From positions 1-64,000 of the forward strand of contig NZ_JAGTPK010000025.1 in NCBI RefSeq assembly GCF_021147775.1: a DNA stretch of 64,000 nt, in the 5' to 3' direction. The position numbers and the translations under genes are program-made. Within the stretch, counting starts at the first letter, position 1. Each line of letters opens with the position of its first letter. Shown here one piece after another: positions 17,159-25,864 of the stretch. The DNA is from Pseudomonas californiensis. Lineage in GTDB: Bacteria; Pseudomonadota; Gammaproteobacteria; Pseudomonadales; Pseudomonadaceae. Under the pieces are notes generated by a model. The model was not told the origin of the DNA. It searched no databases and saw only the letters and a list, made by a program, of their open reading frames with translations.

Positions 17159-17923
17159 CTACATGTGACTTATGAGTTCCTCCATGACATGTGCCGCTCG
17201 ACATTGCAAAAAGACGTCCATTTGAGCGCTGTGGTCGGTCGGCTGCGGGTTGATTTCAGCCGTGAACCCCCCGGAAACCCGCGTGCGCAGTACGGGCTCA
17301 TGGATGTATGGAAAGCTGGCGGTGGTGCCAATGCTCAAGACTGCGTCATAGCCTGTAGCCAGTTGTTCATACAGTGTTTCGAGGGCTTTTTCAGGGAGCA
17401 TTTCTTGAAAAAGAACGACGGGCGGTCGCAAAACGCCACTACACATCTGGCAAAGCGGCGGTAATGGGCGCTGCAAGTGCTCGCTGAGACCCGGATCCGT
17501 CGCACCACACGATTGGCAGAACAACGGCGAGAGTTGACCGTGAATTTCAATCAGTCGCTCTGGTGGGCTGCCAGCGGCACGGTGATAGCCGTCGACATTC
17601 TGGGTCAACACCCAGCACTCCGGTTTGATTCGCTGCAACTGGGCAATGGCGTAATGGGCGACGTTGGGTTGACCTCCCAGACACGCCTTGCCCAGCTCGG
17701 CAATGTACCGCCAGCACAGCGCAGGATCGCGACGCAACATCGGCCCTGACAGCGCGACCTCGATAGGCAGGCCGTCTTCAGTCTTGCCGTTATAGAGACC
17801 GCCTACGCCACGGTAGGTCGGCAAACCCGAATCAGCTGAAAGTCCGGCACCGGTGATTACCAGAATCCGCTGTGCATGGCGCAATGCCGCCGCCGTTTGC
17901 CTCAGCAGAGCCGGATCTACCAC
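17159..17923 (-). CDS. Sirtuin-family NAD-dependent protein deacylase
   Basis: A 254-residue Sir2-family enzyme that removes acyl groups from lysines using NAD. The NAD site is GAGLSADSGLPTYRG (residues 25-39), the catalytic region QNVDGYHR and IHG, and two CxxC pairs (CQSC and CQMC) form the zinc site. It lacks the Tyr/Arg pair typical of CobB-type desuccinylases as far as I can judge, which would fit a deacetylase. Its start overlaps the end of hda by seven bases, so it is probably translated from the same message. Confidence 0.88.
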   Translation of the reverse strand: MVDPALLRQTAAALRHAQRILVITGAGLSADSGLPTYRGVGGLYNGKTEDGLPIEVALSGPMLRRDPALCWRYIAELGKACLGGQPNVAHYAIAQLQRIKPECWVLTQNVDGYHRAAGSPPERLIEIHGQLSPLFCQSCGATDPGLSEHLQRPLPPLCQMCSGVLRPPVVLFQEMLPEKALETLYEQLATGYDAVLSIGTTASFPYIHEPVLRTRVSGGFTAEINPQPTDHSAQMDVFLQCRAAHVMEELISHM

Positions 17924-18621
17924 CCGAGGGTCTCTTTCAGGAAGGGGATGGTCAGCTTGCGCTTTTCCTGGAGCGAGGCCTGATCCAGACGTTCCAGCAG
18001 CTCGAACAGCGCACTCATGCTGCGAGTACCACGGGTGAGGATGAAATGGCCCACATCGTCGGTCAGGTGCAGACCGCGTCGAGACGCACGCAACTGCAGC
18101 GCTCGCAGCTTGTCTTCGTCGGACAGCGCACGCATCTGAAACACCAGCGCCATGGTCAGGCGGGATTTGAGGTCAGGCAGCTTGATCGGCAGCTCGCGTG
18201 GCGACTTGGACGCAGCAATCAACAGGCGACGCCCGCTGTCACGCAGACGATTGAACAGATGGAACAGCGCTTCTTCCCATTCCGGCTTGCCCGCCACGGC
18301 CTGCAAGTCGTCCAGGCAAACCAGCTCGTACTGTTCGAGATGGTCAAACAGTTCGATGCCTTCATCGAGGAGTTCTGCCAATGGCAGATAAACAGCAGGC
18401 TCCCCCATCTGCTCGAAGCGCAGACACGCGGCCTGTAACAAATGGGTGCGCCCTACCCCGTCCTTGCCCCATAGATAGATGAGGCTTTCGGTCCACCCGG
18501 CGTCGGCTTCGCACAGCCGCTCGACATAGCCGAGTGCAGCGGCGTTGGCGCCTGGATAGTAATTGACGAAAGTGGCGTCATCACGCAGACGCACACTCAG
18601 GGGCAGCTGAATCGGTTTCAT
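17917..18621 (-). CDS. hda: DnaA regulatory inactivator Hda
   Basis: A 234-residue AAA+ protein homologous to the ATPase domain of DnaA. With the DNA-loaded sliding clamp it stimulates ATP hydrolysis by DnaA and so prevents re-initiation. It starts MKPIQLPLSVRL, which contains a clamp-binding-type QLPLSV segment, then has NYYPGANAAAL, a Walker A (GKDGVGRTHLL), a Walker B-like LVCLDDLQAV, and the DnaA-like sensor regions. The ATG at 18621 puts the clamp motif at the N-terminus. It overlaps the sirtuin gene. Confidence 0.92.
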   Translation of the reverse strand: MKPIQLPLSVRLRDDATFVNYYPGANAAALGYVERLCEADAGWTESLIYLWGKDGVGRTHLLQAACLRFEQMGEPAVYLPLAELLDEGIELFDHLEQYELVCLDDLQAVAGKPEWEEALFHLFNRLRDSGRRLLIAASKSPRELPIKLPDLKSRLTMALVFQMRALSDEDKLRALQLRASRRGLHLTDDVGHFILTRGTRSMSALFELLERLDQASLQEKRKLTIPFLKETLGW

Positions 18622-18812
18622 GCTGACTGAACGGTTCATGCGAACCGTCAAGGGCCTCTGTGTAAAGAGCGCAAAGTTTATACCCGTGACGCTGGTCGCA
18701 CAATGCGACAGACCTCAAGCAAAATCAAAGGCTTGCGTCACGAGCCCTGAAGCTGGCAGATGTGCGGTGCGTCAGGCGCAGTCCCTGCGCCACTTGTACG
18801 GGTGATGCGCGC

Positions 18813-19886
18813 CTATAGATCCGGATCTTCAGCGCCTGCGTAGATCTCCGAATCCTTGTAGACATCATGCATGTGGCGCACCAGCACCATGATCACCGCT
18901 GCCACCGGCAGCGCCAGCAGGATCCCGGTAAAGCCGAACAACTCACCACCCGCCAGAATCGCGAAAATCACGGCCACCGGATGCAGACCGATACGGTCAC
19001 CCACCAGCAACGGTGTGAGCACCATACCCTCAAGGGCCTGACCGATCATGAACACGGCCACAATCCCCAGCATCGGATACAAGTCACCACCGAACTGGAA
19101 CAGTCCGGCAATCAATGCCGCACCGATGCCAATCACAAACCCCATATAAGGCACGATGGCTGCCAGACCGGCGATAACGCCGATCAACAGGCCCAGTTCA
19201 AGTCCCACCAGCATCAGACCCGCAGCATAAATGACACCCAGGCCGACCATGACCAGCAACTGGCCGCGGATGAACGCGCCGAGCACTTCGTGACACTCGC
19301 CGGCGAGCTTCACGATTTGACCTTCGCGCTGACGCGGCAGCAGGCCGCGGACTTTGCCCATCATCAGGTCCCAGTCGCGCAGCAGATAGAAGCACACCAC
19401 CGGGATCAGGACCAGGTTGGTCAACCAGCCGATCAGGGCCAGACTGGAAGCAGTGGCCTGAGACAGTACGATTGTGACGATGTCGCCCGCCTGCCCCATG
19501 TGCTCGGAAATGGCCGCCTTGACCTTGTCGAACTTCCAGAACCCGTCAGCCAGACCGAATTTGGCCTGCGCCCAAGGCAGTGCCGTGTGCTGTATCCAGT
19601 CAAGAATCTGCGGCGCCAGCTCATACAAGCGATACAGCTGCTTGGCCAGCATCGGCACCAGAACCAGCAGCAGGGTCATCAGCACCAGGGTGAACAAACC
19701 AAACACTGCCACGACGCTCAAGGTCCTGGACAAACCTGCCCGCTCCAGGCGATCCACAAGCGGATCGCCCATGTACGCCAGCAGCAACGCCACCAGAAAA
19801 GGGGTGAGAATCGTGTGCAGCAAGACCACGAATGCGACCAGCAGGGCCAGCCCGCCGATCCAGAACCAACGCCGCGTATCAGTCAT
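18813..19886 (-). CDS. AI-2E family transporter, PerM-like
   Basis: A 357-residue inner membrane protein of the AI-2E/PerM family, with about eight hydrophobic spans and the usual pattern of two N-terminal spans, a soluble loop and a C-terminal bundle (PYMGFVIG, then GQALEGMVLTPLLVGDRIGLHPV). Members export varied small molecules or act as antiporters; the substrate here is unknown. It lies between a DUF2066 gene and hda on the same strand, an order seen in other pseudomonads. Confidence 0.88.
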   Translation of the reverse strand: MTDTRRWFWIGGLALLVAFVVLLHTILTPFLVALLLAYMGDPLVDRLERAGLSRTLSVVAVFGLFTLVLMTLLLVLVPMLAKQLYRLYELAPQILDWIQHTALPWAQAKFGLADGFWKFDKVKAAISEHMGQAGDIVTIVLSQATASSLALIGWLTNLVLIPVVCFYLLRDWDLMMGKVRGLLPRQREGQIVKLAGECHEVLGAFIRGQLLVMVGLGVIYAAGLMLVGLELGLLIGVIAGLAAIVPYMGFVIGIGAALIAGLFQFGGDLYPMLGIVAVFMIGQALEGMVLTPLLVGDRIGLHPVAVIFAILAGGELFGFTGILLALPVAAVIMVLVRHMHDVYKDSEIYAGAEDPDL

Positions 19887-19923
19887 TTATAGCTCTCGAC
19901 CCAATGGGAAAACGTTTGCCGGG

Positions 19924-21027
19924 TTACCAGCGGAAATACAGCTGTGGTGCAGCAACTGGAACAATCGTTGGAGCAGGCGCTGCAACCGGGGCCGATACCG
20001 GCGCCGCCGCATCGACCGGGGTCGTTGCAACAGTTGGCGCGGACGACCCGGATGGCGCGGCGGCCGTTACTTCGCTGGCAGGCACTTCCTGCAACTTGGC
20101 CAGCGACATCTGCGAGCGAAGCTGATCGGCGTTTCCACTCACTTCAAAGACCACTCGATCACCGTCGACAGAACTCAGACGCACGCCGAACGGATCGAGT
20201 AACTGCAACAGTTGCGCATACCGTTCAAAAGTCATGCCCTGCACCTGAACCAGCAGGCCGGTAGACGCGCCAGGCTTGGCCACGAAGCGCGGCGCCAGTT
20301 TCTGGCTGACCGACAACAGCACGGCATCGGCCAGCGTCTCTGAGGTAGTGCCAGTGGCAGTGCCCTGCTCACGCTGGTCGCCCAGCCACAGGCGCCATTT
20401 GCCCTGCCATTGCCCGGCTTCTTCGCGAGCGTGCACAGCGAGGATCGCATCCGCGCCGTAACGCTCGGACGCTTCTTTCAATGGCGTCGCATCGGTGCCT
20501 TCAAGGGTCTGGGCATTACCGATACTCTGCTCACTCAGATCAGCCAGCGGCAGGCGCAAAGGCAAGCCGCGATGCTGCGCGGCACGACGCAGGGGCTCAG
20601 CGGCCGCCTGCCCATCACCCACCAGATTGGCACCCTCGACCGAATCGTTCAGCCACCACCCGAGGATAGACGGACGATTGCTGCCCCAAATGGGCAAGCC
20701 AGCCTGACGCAGGGCGCGGTCAGTGGTTGCAGGGTCAAAATCCACCAGCAGGGATTCCGGCGGCCCGGCTTCATAGCCATATTGACTGATGACTTGCTGC
20801 GGATCCTTGCGCAAAGAAGCGAGCGCAGAACCCTGGGCAGCCTTGGCATCGCCAGTCAGGCGCAGCACCAGCGTCTCGAGCGCAGCCTGAGTGGCGCGGG
20901 TGCGCTCATCGGGCGACTGACCGCTGACCGGCTCGCGCACTTGATAAAGGTTGCTCACCGTTTCGGCGAGGCCTGGCAGGCTGAACAGAGAAAGACAGCC
21001 GACTAACAGAATTCTGGAAAAACGCAT
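19924..21027 (-). CDS. DUF2066 domain protein, exported
   Basis: A 367-residue protein starting MRFSRILLVGCLSLFSLPGLAE, a signal peptide cut after GLA. The mature part begins with the DUF2066 pattern (LYQVREPVSGQSPDERTRATQAALETLVLRLTG). The C-terminal 60 residues are low-complexity Ala/Pro/Val/Thr, ending YFRW. Function is not established for the family. The ATG at 21027 is chosen because it begins the signal peptide. It lies upstream of the PerM-like gene and diverges from purM. Confidence 0.82.
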   Translation of the reverse strand: MRFSRILLVGCLSLFSLPGLAETVSNLYQVREPVSGQSPDERTRATQAALETLVLRLTGDAKAAQGSALASLRKDPQQVISQYGYEAGPPESLLVDFDPATTDRALRQAGLPIWGSNRPSILGWWLNDSVEGANLVGDGQAAAEPLRRAAQHRGLPLRLPLADLSEQSIGNAQTLEGTDATPLKEASERYGADAILAVHAREEAGQWQGKWRLWLGDQREQGTATGTTSETLADAVLLSVSQKLAPRFVAKPGASTGLLVQVQGMTFERYAQLLQLLDPFGVRLSSVDGDRVVFEVSGNADQLRSQMSLAKLQEVPASEVTAAAPSGSSAPTVATTPVDAAAPVSAPVAAPAPTIVPVAAPQLYFRW

Positions 21028-21368
21028 GGACAGTTCCCGAACGGAAAATTGAAAACGAGACAATTTCAGGAGGTGAGAAGAGGCTAGGACATCAGTCTGC
21101 CATTATTCATTCAATCTCCACCTGAAATACACCTTAACCCGTTTGGTGCAGAACGTGCTCACGGCAAGGACACCAGTTTATTTGCTGCAACACCCTCCTA
21201 CCGTCGGCGCAAGGATGGCCCCGCGGGGGCAAGCCTGATAAAATCGCGCGCCTTCGCAGACCGGCAATCGCGACGGCCCGACATGGCAGAGTGTGACAGC
21301 GCTTTCCTGAACGGCCCCCACCGCAGCGGTCGATACCCCCGAATCCCCCCTAAAGGCCTGGATTTTCT
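21028..21368. other. Divergent spacer between the DUF2066 gene and purM
   Basis: This 341-base gap must hold promoters for both genes. GATAAAAT at 21237-21244 is a possible purM -10 element, but I could not find a convincing -35. A GC-rich palindrome, GGCCCCGCGGGGGC (21213-21226), lies just before it. No purine-type operator is evident and no open frame is convincing. Confidence 0.4.
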
Positions 21369-22427
21369 ATGAGCAAGCAACCCTCCCTGAGCTATAAAGA
21401 CGCCGGTGTAGACATCGACGCCGGTGAAGCATTGGTCGAACGCATCAAGAGCGTGGCCAAGCGCACCAAGCGTCCGGAAGTCATGGGCGGCCTGGGTGGC
21501 TTCGGCGCCCTCTGCGAAATCCCGGCTGGTTACAAGCAACCGGTTCTGGTGTCCGGCACCGACGGCGTGGGCACCAAGCTGCGTCTGGCACTGAACCTGA
21601 ACAAGCACGACAGCATCGGCATCGACCTGGTTGCCATGTGCGTCAACGATCTGGTGGTCTGTGGTGCCGAGCCGCTGTTCTTCCTCGATTACTACGCCAC
21701 CGGCAAGCTGAACGTCGACACCGCCACCCAGGTTGTGACCGGCATCGGCGCAGGCTGCGAACTGGCAGGCTGCTCGCTGGTGGGCGGCGAAACCGCTGAA
21801 ATGCCAGGCATGTACGAAGGCGAAGACTACGACCTGGCCGGCTTCTGCGTGGGTGTTGTGGAAAAGGCCGAGATCATCGACGGCTCCAAGGTCGCTGCCG
21901 GTGACGCGCTGCTGGCCCTGCCATCGTCCGGCCCGCACTCCAACGGTTACTCGCTGATCCGCAAGATCATCGAAGTGGCTGGCGCCGAAATCGAAAACAT
22001 CCAGCTGGAAGGCAAGCCGTTGACCGAGCTGCTGATGGCCCCGACCCGCATCTACGTCAAGCCATTGCTCAAGCTCATCAAGGAAACCGGCGCGGTGAAG
22101 GCCATGGCCCACATCACCGGCGGCGGTCTGCTGGACAACATCCCGCGCGTGCTGCCAGAAGGCGCACAGGCAGTGGTCGACGTTGCGAGCTGGCAGCGCC
22201 CTGCCGTGTTCGACTGGTTGCAGCAGCAAGGCAACGTTGAAGAAAACGAAATGCACCGTGTTCTGAACTGCGGCGTGGGCATGGTCATCTGTGTCGCTCA
22301 GGAACACGTTGAGGCAGCCCTGAAAGTGCTGCGTGACGCAGGTGAGCAACCCTGGGTGATCGGTCAGATCGCAACCGCCGCTGAAGGTGCAGCCCAGGTC
22401 GAGCTGAAAAACCTCAAGGCGCATTGA
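21369..22427 (+). CDS. purM: Phosphoribosylformylglycinamidine cyclo-ligase (AIR synthetase)
   Basis: PurM, 352 residues, closes the imidazole ring in purine synthesis, converting FGAM to AIR with ATP. It begins SKQPSLSYKDAGVDIDAGEALV, with the family segments GGLGGFGAL, SGTDGVGTKL, GGETAEMPGMY and SGPHSNGYSLIRK. Full length. The stop overlaps the purN start (TGATG), so the two are co-translated. Confidence 0.97.
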   Translation: MSKQPSLSYKDAGVDIDAGEALVERIKSVAKRTKRPEVMGGLGGFGALCEIPAGYKQPVLVSGTDGVGTKLRLALNLNKHDSIGIDLVAMCVNDLVVCGAEPLFFLDYYATGKLNVDTATQVVTGIGAGCELAGCSLVGGETAEMPGMYEGEDYDLAGFCVGVVEKAEIIDGSKVAAGDALLALPSSGPHSNGYSLIRKIIEVAGAEIENIQLEGKPLTELLMAPTRIYVKPLLKLIKETGAVKAMAHITGGGLLDNIPRVLPEGAQAVVDVASWQRPAVFDWLQQQGNVEENEMHRVLNCGVGMVICVAQEHVEAALKVLRDAGEQPWVIGQIATAAEGAAQVELKNLKAH

Positions 22428-23077
22428 TGTCCGCCGCCTGCGACGTCGTGGTGCTGCTTTCCGGCACCGGTGGCAACCTGCAAGCCATGATCGACAGCTT
22501 CAAGGACGGGGCCAGCCCCGTCCGTATCCGCGCCGTCATCTCCAATCGCGACGACGCGTTCGGGCTGCAACGCGCCAGAGACGCAGGCATTGAAGCCTGC
22601 GTGCTGGATCACAAGGCGTACGAAGGTCGCGAGGCCTTTGACGCCGCACTGATCGAGCTGATCGACACCTTCCAGCCCAAGCTGGTGGTGCTGGCCGGAT
22701 TCATGCGAATCCTCAGCGCCCACTTCGTTCGCCACTACCAGGGTCGACTGCTCAACATTCACCCTTCCCTCCTGCCGCAGTACAAGGGTTTGCACACCCA
22801 TCAACGGGTGCTGGAAGCCGGTGATGCGCAACATGGCTGCAGCGTGCACTTCGTCACCGAGGAACTCGACGGCGGCCCACTGGTCGTACAGGCTGTTATT
22901 TCGGTACAGTTGCACGACACGCCCGCCGCGCTTGCGCAGCGGGTTCACGTTCAGGAACACCGTATTTACCCACTGGCCGTACGCTGGTTTGCCGAAGGCC
23001 GACTCAGCCTGGGTGAAGAAGGCGCGTTACTGGATGGTCAGTTACTCCCGGCCAGCGGCCACTTGATTCGAAACTAG
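22427..23077 (+). CDS. purN: Phosphoribosylglycinamide formyltransferase 1
   Basis: PurN, 216 residues, transfers a formyl group from 10-formyltetrahydrofolate to GAR. VVLLSGTGGNLQAMID is at the start, with the catalytic histidine region NIHPSLLPQYKGLHTH and the following GCSVHFVTEELDGGP. The ATG at 22427 shares one base with the purM stop. A DUF3108 gene follows after eight bases. Confidence 0.96.
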   Translation: MSAACDVVVLLSGTGGNLQAMIDSFKDGASPVRIRAVISNRDDAFGLQRARDAGIEACVLDHKAYEGREAFDAALIELIDTFQPKLVVLAGFMRILSAHFVRHYQGRLLNIHPSLLPQYKGLHTHQRVLEAGDAQHGCSVHFVTEELDGGPLVVQAVISVQLHDTPAALAQRVHVQEHRIYPLAVRWFAEGRLSLGEEGALLDGQLLPASGHLIRN

Positions 23078-23085
23078 GAGATATT

Positions 23086-23799
23086 ATGCGTCGCGCTTTG
23101 CTCTTCGCTTTCGCTCTGCTTGCTCTGCCTGTCGCGCAGGCCGCAGACCTTCAACCATTCTCCGCCAGCTACACCGCCGACTGGAAACAACTGCCCATGA
23201 GCGGTACGGCAGAACGCAGCCTGCAAGCCGGTCCGAACGGCACCTGGACCCTGAATTTCAAAGCCTCGATGATGATCGCCAGCCTGACCGAAGTCAGCAC
23301 CCTGAAGGTCGACAAGGACGTACTGCTGCCACAGACCTACAGCTTTGAGCGCAGCGGCCTGGGCAAATCCAAGAAGGTAGACCTGGTGTTCGACTGGAAC
23401 ACCAAGTTCGTGACCGGCACCGATCGTGGTGACGCGATCAAGCTGCCACTCAACCGTGGCATCGTCGACAAGTCCACGTATCAGTTGGCCCTGCAACACG
23501 ACGTTGCGGCGGGCAAGAAAAGCATGAGCTACCAGGTGGTCGACGGTGACGAAGTCGATACCTATGACTTCCGCGTACTGGGCTCCGAGAAGGTCGACAC
23601 CAAGGCTGGCCAGATCGACGCCATCAAGGTCGAGCGCGTGCGCGACCCGACGCAAAGCAAGCGCACGACTGTGCTGTGGTTTGCCAAGGACTGGGATTAC
23701 CTGCTGGTCCGTCTGCAACAGGTCGAGACTGACGGCAAGGAGTACACCATCATGCTGCAGGACGGCACCGTCAACGGCAAGGCTGTCCAGGGCAGCTGA
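23086..23799 (+). CDS. DUF3108 protein, periplasmic
   Basis: A 237-residue exported protein with a signal peptide (MRRALLFAFALLALPVAQA, cut before ADL) and a DUF3108 beta-rich body beginning PFSASYTADWKQLPMSGTAER. The function of the family is unknown; an envelope role is likely from its export. AGGAG lies seven bases before the ATG. It directly follows purN, eight bases away, and a terminator closes the purM-purN-DUF3108 unit. Confidence 0.85.
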   Translation: MRRALLFAFALLALPVAQAADLQPFSASYTADWKQLPMSGTAERSLQAGPNGTWTLNFKASMMIASLTEVSTLKVDKDVLLPQTYSFERSGLGKSKKVDLVFDWNTKFVTGTDRGDAIKLPLNRGIVDKSTYQLALQHDVAAGKKSMSYQVVDGDEVDTYDFRVLGSEKVDTKAGQIDAIKVERVRDPTQSKRTTVLWFAKDWDYLLVRLQQVETDGKEYTIMLQDGTVNGKAVQGS

Positions 23800-23822
23800 T
23801 TGACCGAACACCTGCAACACCG

Positions 23823-23848
23823 AGCCCTGCTTTCAGCAGGGCTTTTTA
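23823..23848 (+). terminator. Rho-independent terminator of the purM-purN-DUF3108 unit
   Basis: AGCCCTGC pairs with GCAGGGCT around a short TTTCA loop and is followed by TTTTTATT, 24 bases after the DUF3108 stop. Confidence 0.88.
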
Positions 23849-24023
23849 TTGCCTGCGTCATATCAGACAAGAACCGCAGGATAGAGCCTCGCCCCCTCTG
23901 AAACCCGCCCATGAAGGCACATGAAGAATCCTTCATTTTGCCGTCACATCGCTGAAACCCGCGTCATACAAGGCGTTGCGGTTACACAGCATTTTTTACG
24001 ACCCGCCGACGCCTATTTACCTA

Positions 24024-24053
24024 TTTACGTAGCTCACTAACAAATTCTATAAA
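24024..24053 (+). promoter_or_regulatory. Putative sigma-70 promoter for the 59-residue protein
   Basis: TTTACG (24024-24029) and TATAAA (24048-24053) are 18 bases apart, about 75 bases upstream of the start. CTATTTAC occurs twice in a row at the -35. The remainder of 23849-24127 shows no other gene. Confidence 0.45.
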
Positions 24054-24127
24054 AGAGGCCTGCGACACATCGCCGCAGTATCCAGAGGCCTAACCATGCA
24101 GGCCATCAAAGTCAGGAGCTAACTACT

Positions 24128-24307
24128 ATGACTGTCAGAGTTACTGAACGCGACGACGCCCACCTCTCTCACGAAGCCATTGCCGATGGCATCCAGATCT
24201 GGGACGTGCATCAACAGGATCAACTGGTCGGGATGTTCCACATTGAATCCGAGGCCTATCGTTACAAGGATGAGCTGGAAGCGCTGGAAAACCAGGTCAG
24301 CCATTGA
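24128..24307 (+). CDS. Small acidic conserved-type protein (59 aa)
   Basis: A 59-residue frame starting MTVRVTERDD and ending ENQVSH. It is acidic and soluble, with no signal or membrane span; the middle segment IWDVHQQDQLVGMFHIESE looks like a short beta-hairpin, followed by a helix. AGGAG lies eight bases upstream of the ATG, a promoter precedes it, and a perfect terminator follows, so it is a complete monocistronic gene. An eight-codon frame (ATG at 24095) precedes it and overlaps its ribosome site. Function unknown. Confidence 0.72.
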   Translation: MTVRVTERDDAHLSHEAIADGIQIWDVHQQDQLVGMFHIESEAYRYKDELEALENQVSH

Positions 24308-24325
24308 ACGTATTTTCAGAATTGT

Positions 24326-24363
24326 AAAAAGACAAAACCCGCTATCAGCGGGTTTTGTCTTTG
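24326..24363. terminator. Bidirectional Rho-independent terminator
   Basis: AAAGACAAAACCCGCT pairs with AGCGGGTTTTGTCTTT around ATC. A-runs on the left and T-runs on the right let it serve both the 59-residue gene (plus) and the yaiL-like gene (minus). Confidence 0.9.
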
Positions 24364-24376
24364 ATGACTTCGACGC

Positions 24377-24916
24377 TTACCACATCAGGTCGTCAGGCAC
24401 CTGATACGCCGCGTAAGGATCGTCCGCATCCGGCGCTTCGGTTGGCGTGTTGAGCAACACGATACGGCGCGGGTCGCGCTCCTGAATCTTCAACGCAGCC
24501 TCGCGCGGAATGATCTCGTAACCGCCACCGTGGTGCACGATAGCCAGCGAGCCGCTACTGAGCTTGTTACGTACCAGTGTGTTGACCGAGATCCGCTTGA
24601 CCTTCTTGTCGTCGACGAAGTTGTAGTAATCCTCGGTGGTCAGCTTGGGCAGGCGAGACACCTCGATCAACTGCTTGATCTGAGCGGTACGGGCCTTCTG
24701 CTCGACCTTCTCCTGCTGCTGGCGGTTGAGCTCCTGATCACGCTTGGCCTTCTCGGCCATGGCTTCCTGAGCCGCACGCTTCTGAGAGTCGTCGACCTGG
24801 GCCTGCCCCTTGTGTACCAGGCGCTGCTCTTTCTGCTTGTCTTTGCCGACCTGCTTGGCCTGCTTTTGATTGACCAGACCTGCCTTGAGCAACTGATCGC
24901 GAAGGGAAAGGCTCAT
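24377..24916 (-). CDS. DUF2058 (YaiL-like) nucleoprotein/polynucleotide-associated protein
   Basis: A 179-residue DUF2058 protein. It begins MSLSLRDQLLKAGLVNQKQAKQ, then a long, highly charged coiled-coil region rich in Lys, Gln and Glu (residues 25-95), and a C-terminal domain with VRNKLSSGSLAIVHHGGGYEIIP. The family is nucleic-acid associated in some annotations but has no firm function. The ATG at 24916 is chosen because family members begin with this segment. Downstream of mazG on the same strand. Confidence 0.85.
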   Translation of the reverse strand: MSLSLRDQLLKAGLVNQKQAKQVGKDKQKEQRLVHKGQAQVDDSQKRAAQEAMAEKAKRDQELNRQQQEKVEQKARTAQIKQLIEVSRLPKLTTEDYYNFVDDKKVKRISVNTLVRNKLSSGSLAIVHHGGGYEIIPREAALKIQERDPRRIVLLNTPTEAPDADDPYAAYQVPDDLMW

Positions 24917-24946
24917 TCTGTACTCACTTATGCCGTTACCGCACAC

Positions 24947-25780
24947 TCAGCCGCAGCCGGGCGTGCTCTTTTCCTGACGTTTGGCCTCGCCCCACAGAGC
25001 GTCCATTTCTTCGAGGGTACACGCCTCGATAGGACGCTGGCTGTGGCGCAAAGCCTGTTCAATAAATCGGAAGCGTCTGTCGAACTTGCTGTTGGCCGAG
25101 CGTAACGCAGTTTCAGGGTCAACTTTAAGATGTCGTGCCAGATTCACCACACAGAACAGCAAATCGCCGATCTCTTCAGCGATACCGTCTGCGTCATTAT
25201 CAACCATGGCTTCAAGCACTTCATCGAGCTCCTCGCGCACCTTGTCGACGACAGGCAGCGCTGCCGGCCAGTCAAAGCCGACCTGAGACGCACGCTTCTG
25301 CAACTTGGTCGCACGGCTCAATGCAGGCAGCGCGACCGGCACGTCGTCCAGCAGCGACAACTGTTCAGGGGCGCTGGCTTTTTCAGCACGCTCCTCGGCC
25401 TTGATCTCGTCCCAGCGCCGATTGACCTCGTCGTCGTTCAAGCGTGGAGTTTCAGGCGACGCGTAAAGCTCACCGGTCGGAAAGACGTGCGGATGACGAC
25501 GCAGCAGCTTGCGGGTAATACCGTCGACCACCCCGTCAAACTCGAAGCGCCCTTCTTCCTTGGCCAACTGCGCGTAGAACACCACTTGAAACAGCAGGTC
25601 GCCCAGTTCGCCCTGAAGATGGTCCAGGTCGCCCTGCTCGATAGCATCGGCGACCTCATACGCTTCTTCAAGCGTGTGCGGCACGATGCTGGCGTAGGTC
25701 TGCTTCAGATCCCACGGGCAACCGTGCTGCGGGTCCCGCAGCCGGGACATGAGATAGAGCAGGTCTTGAACGTTATGCAT
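24947..25780 (-). CDS. mazG: Nucleoside triphosphate pyrophosphohydrolase MazG
   Basis: MazG, 277 residues, hydrolyses nucleoside triphosphates to monophosphates and pyrophosphate. The N-terminal domain has CPWDLKQTYASI and HTLEEAYEVADAI followed by GELGDLLFQVVFYA; a second MazG domain has the EELDEVLEAM and IAEEIGDLLFCVVNLARHL metal-binding pattern. It lies next to relA on the same strand; in E. coli MazG also lowers ppGpp, which fits this context. Confidence 0.94.
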   Translation of the reverse strand: MHNVQDLLYLMSRLRDPQHGCPWDLKQTYASIVPHTLEEAYEVADAIEQGDLDHLQGELGDLLFQVVFYAQLAKEEGRFEFDGVVDGITRKLLRRHPHVFPTGELYASPETPRLNDDEVNRRWDEIKAEERAEKASAPEQLSLLDDVPVALPALSRATKLQKRASQVGFDWPAALPVVDKVREELDEVLEAMVDNDADGIAEEIGDLLFCVVNLARHLKVDPETALRSANSKFDRRFRFIEQALRHSQRPIEACTLEEMDALWGEAKRQEKSTPGCG

Positions 25781-25817
25781 GGGACTCCCGTAAGTGGCAC
25801 TGTTCAGCTATACGCAA

Positions 25818-25853
25818 CACGCCGCAAGCAGGACCGGGCCTGCTTGCGGCGTG
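25818..25853 (-). other. Strong intergenic hairpin between relA and mazG
   Basis: A perfect 15-bp stem (25818-25832 with 25839-25853) with an ACCGGG loop fills the gap between the relA stop and the mazG start. There is no T-run after it on the minus strand, so it is more likely an mRNA processing or stability element than a terminator. Confidence 0.55.
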
Positions 25854-25864
25854 CGCTCAACGCC

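Noticed and set aside
21213..21244. Palindrome and GATAAAAT before purM as a purine operator
   Set aside because: The palindrome is only GC-rich and does not match a purine repressor site; no -35 was found, so I list it only as part of the spacer.
21198..22424. Minus-strand open frame of 408 codons
   Set aside because: Antisense to purM, which is certain; the translation has no recognisable fold.
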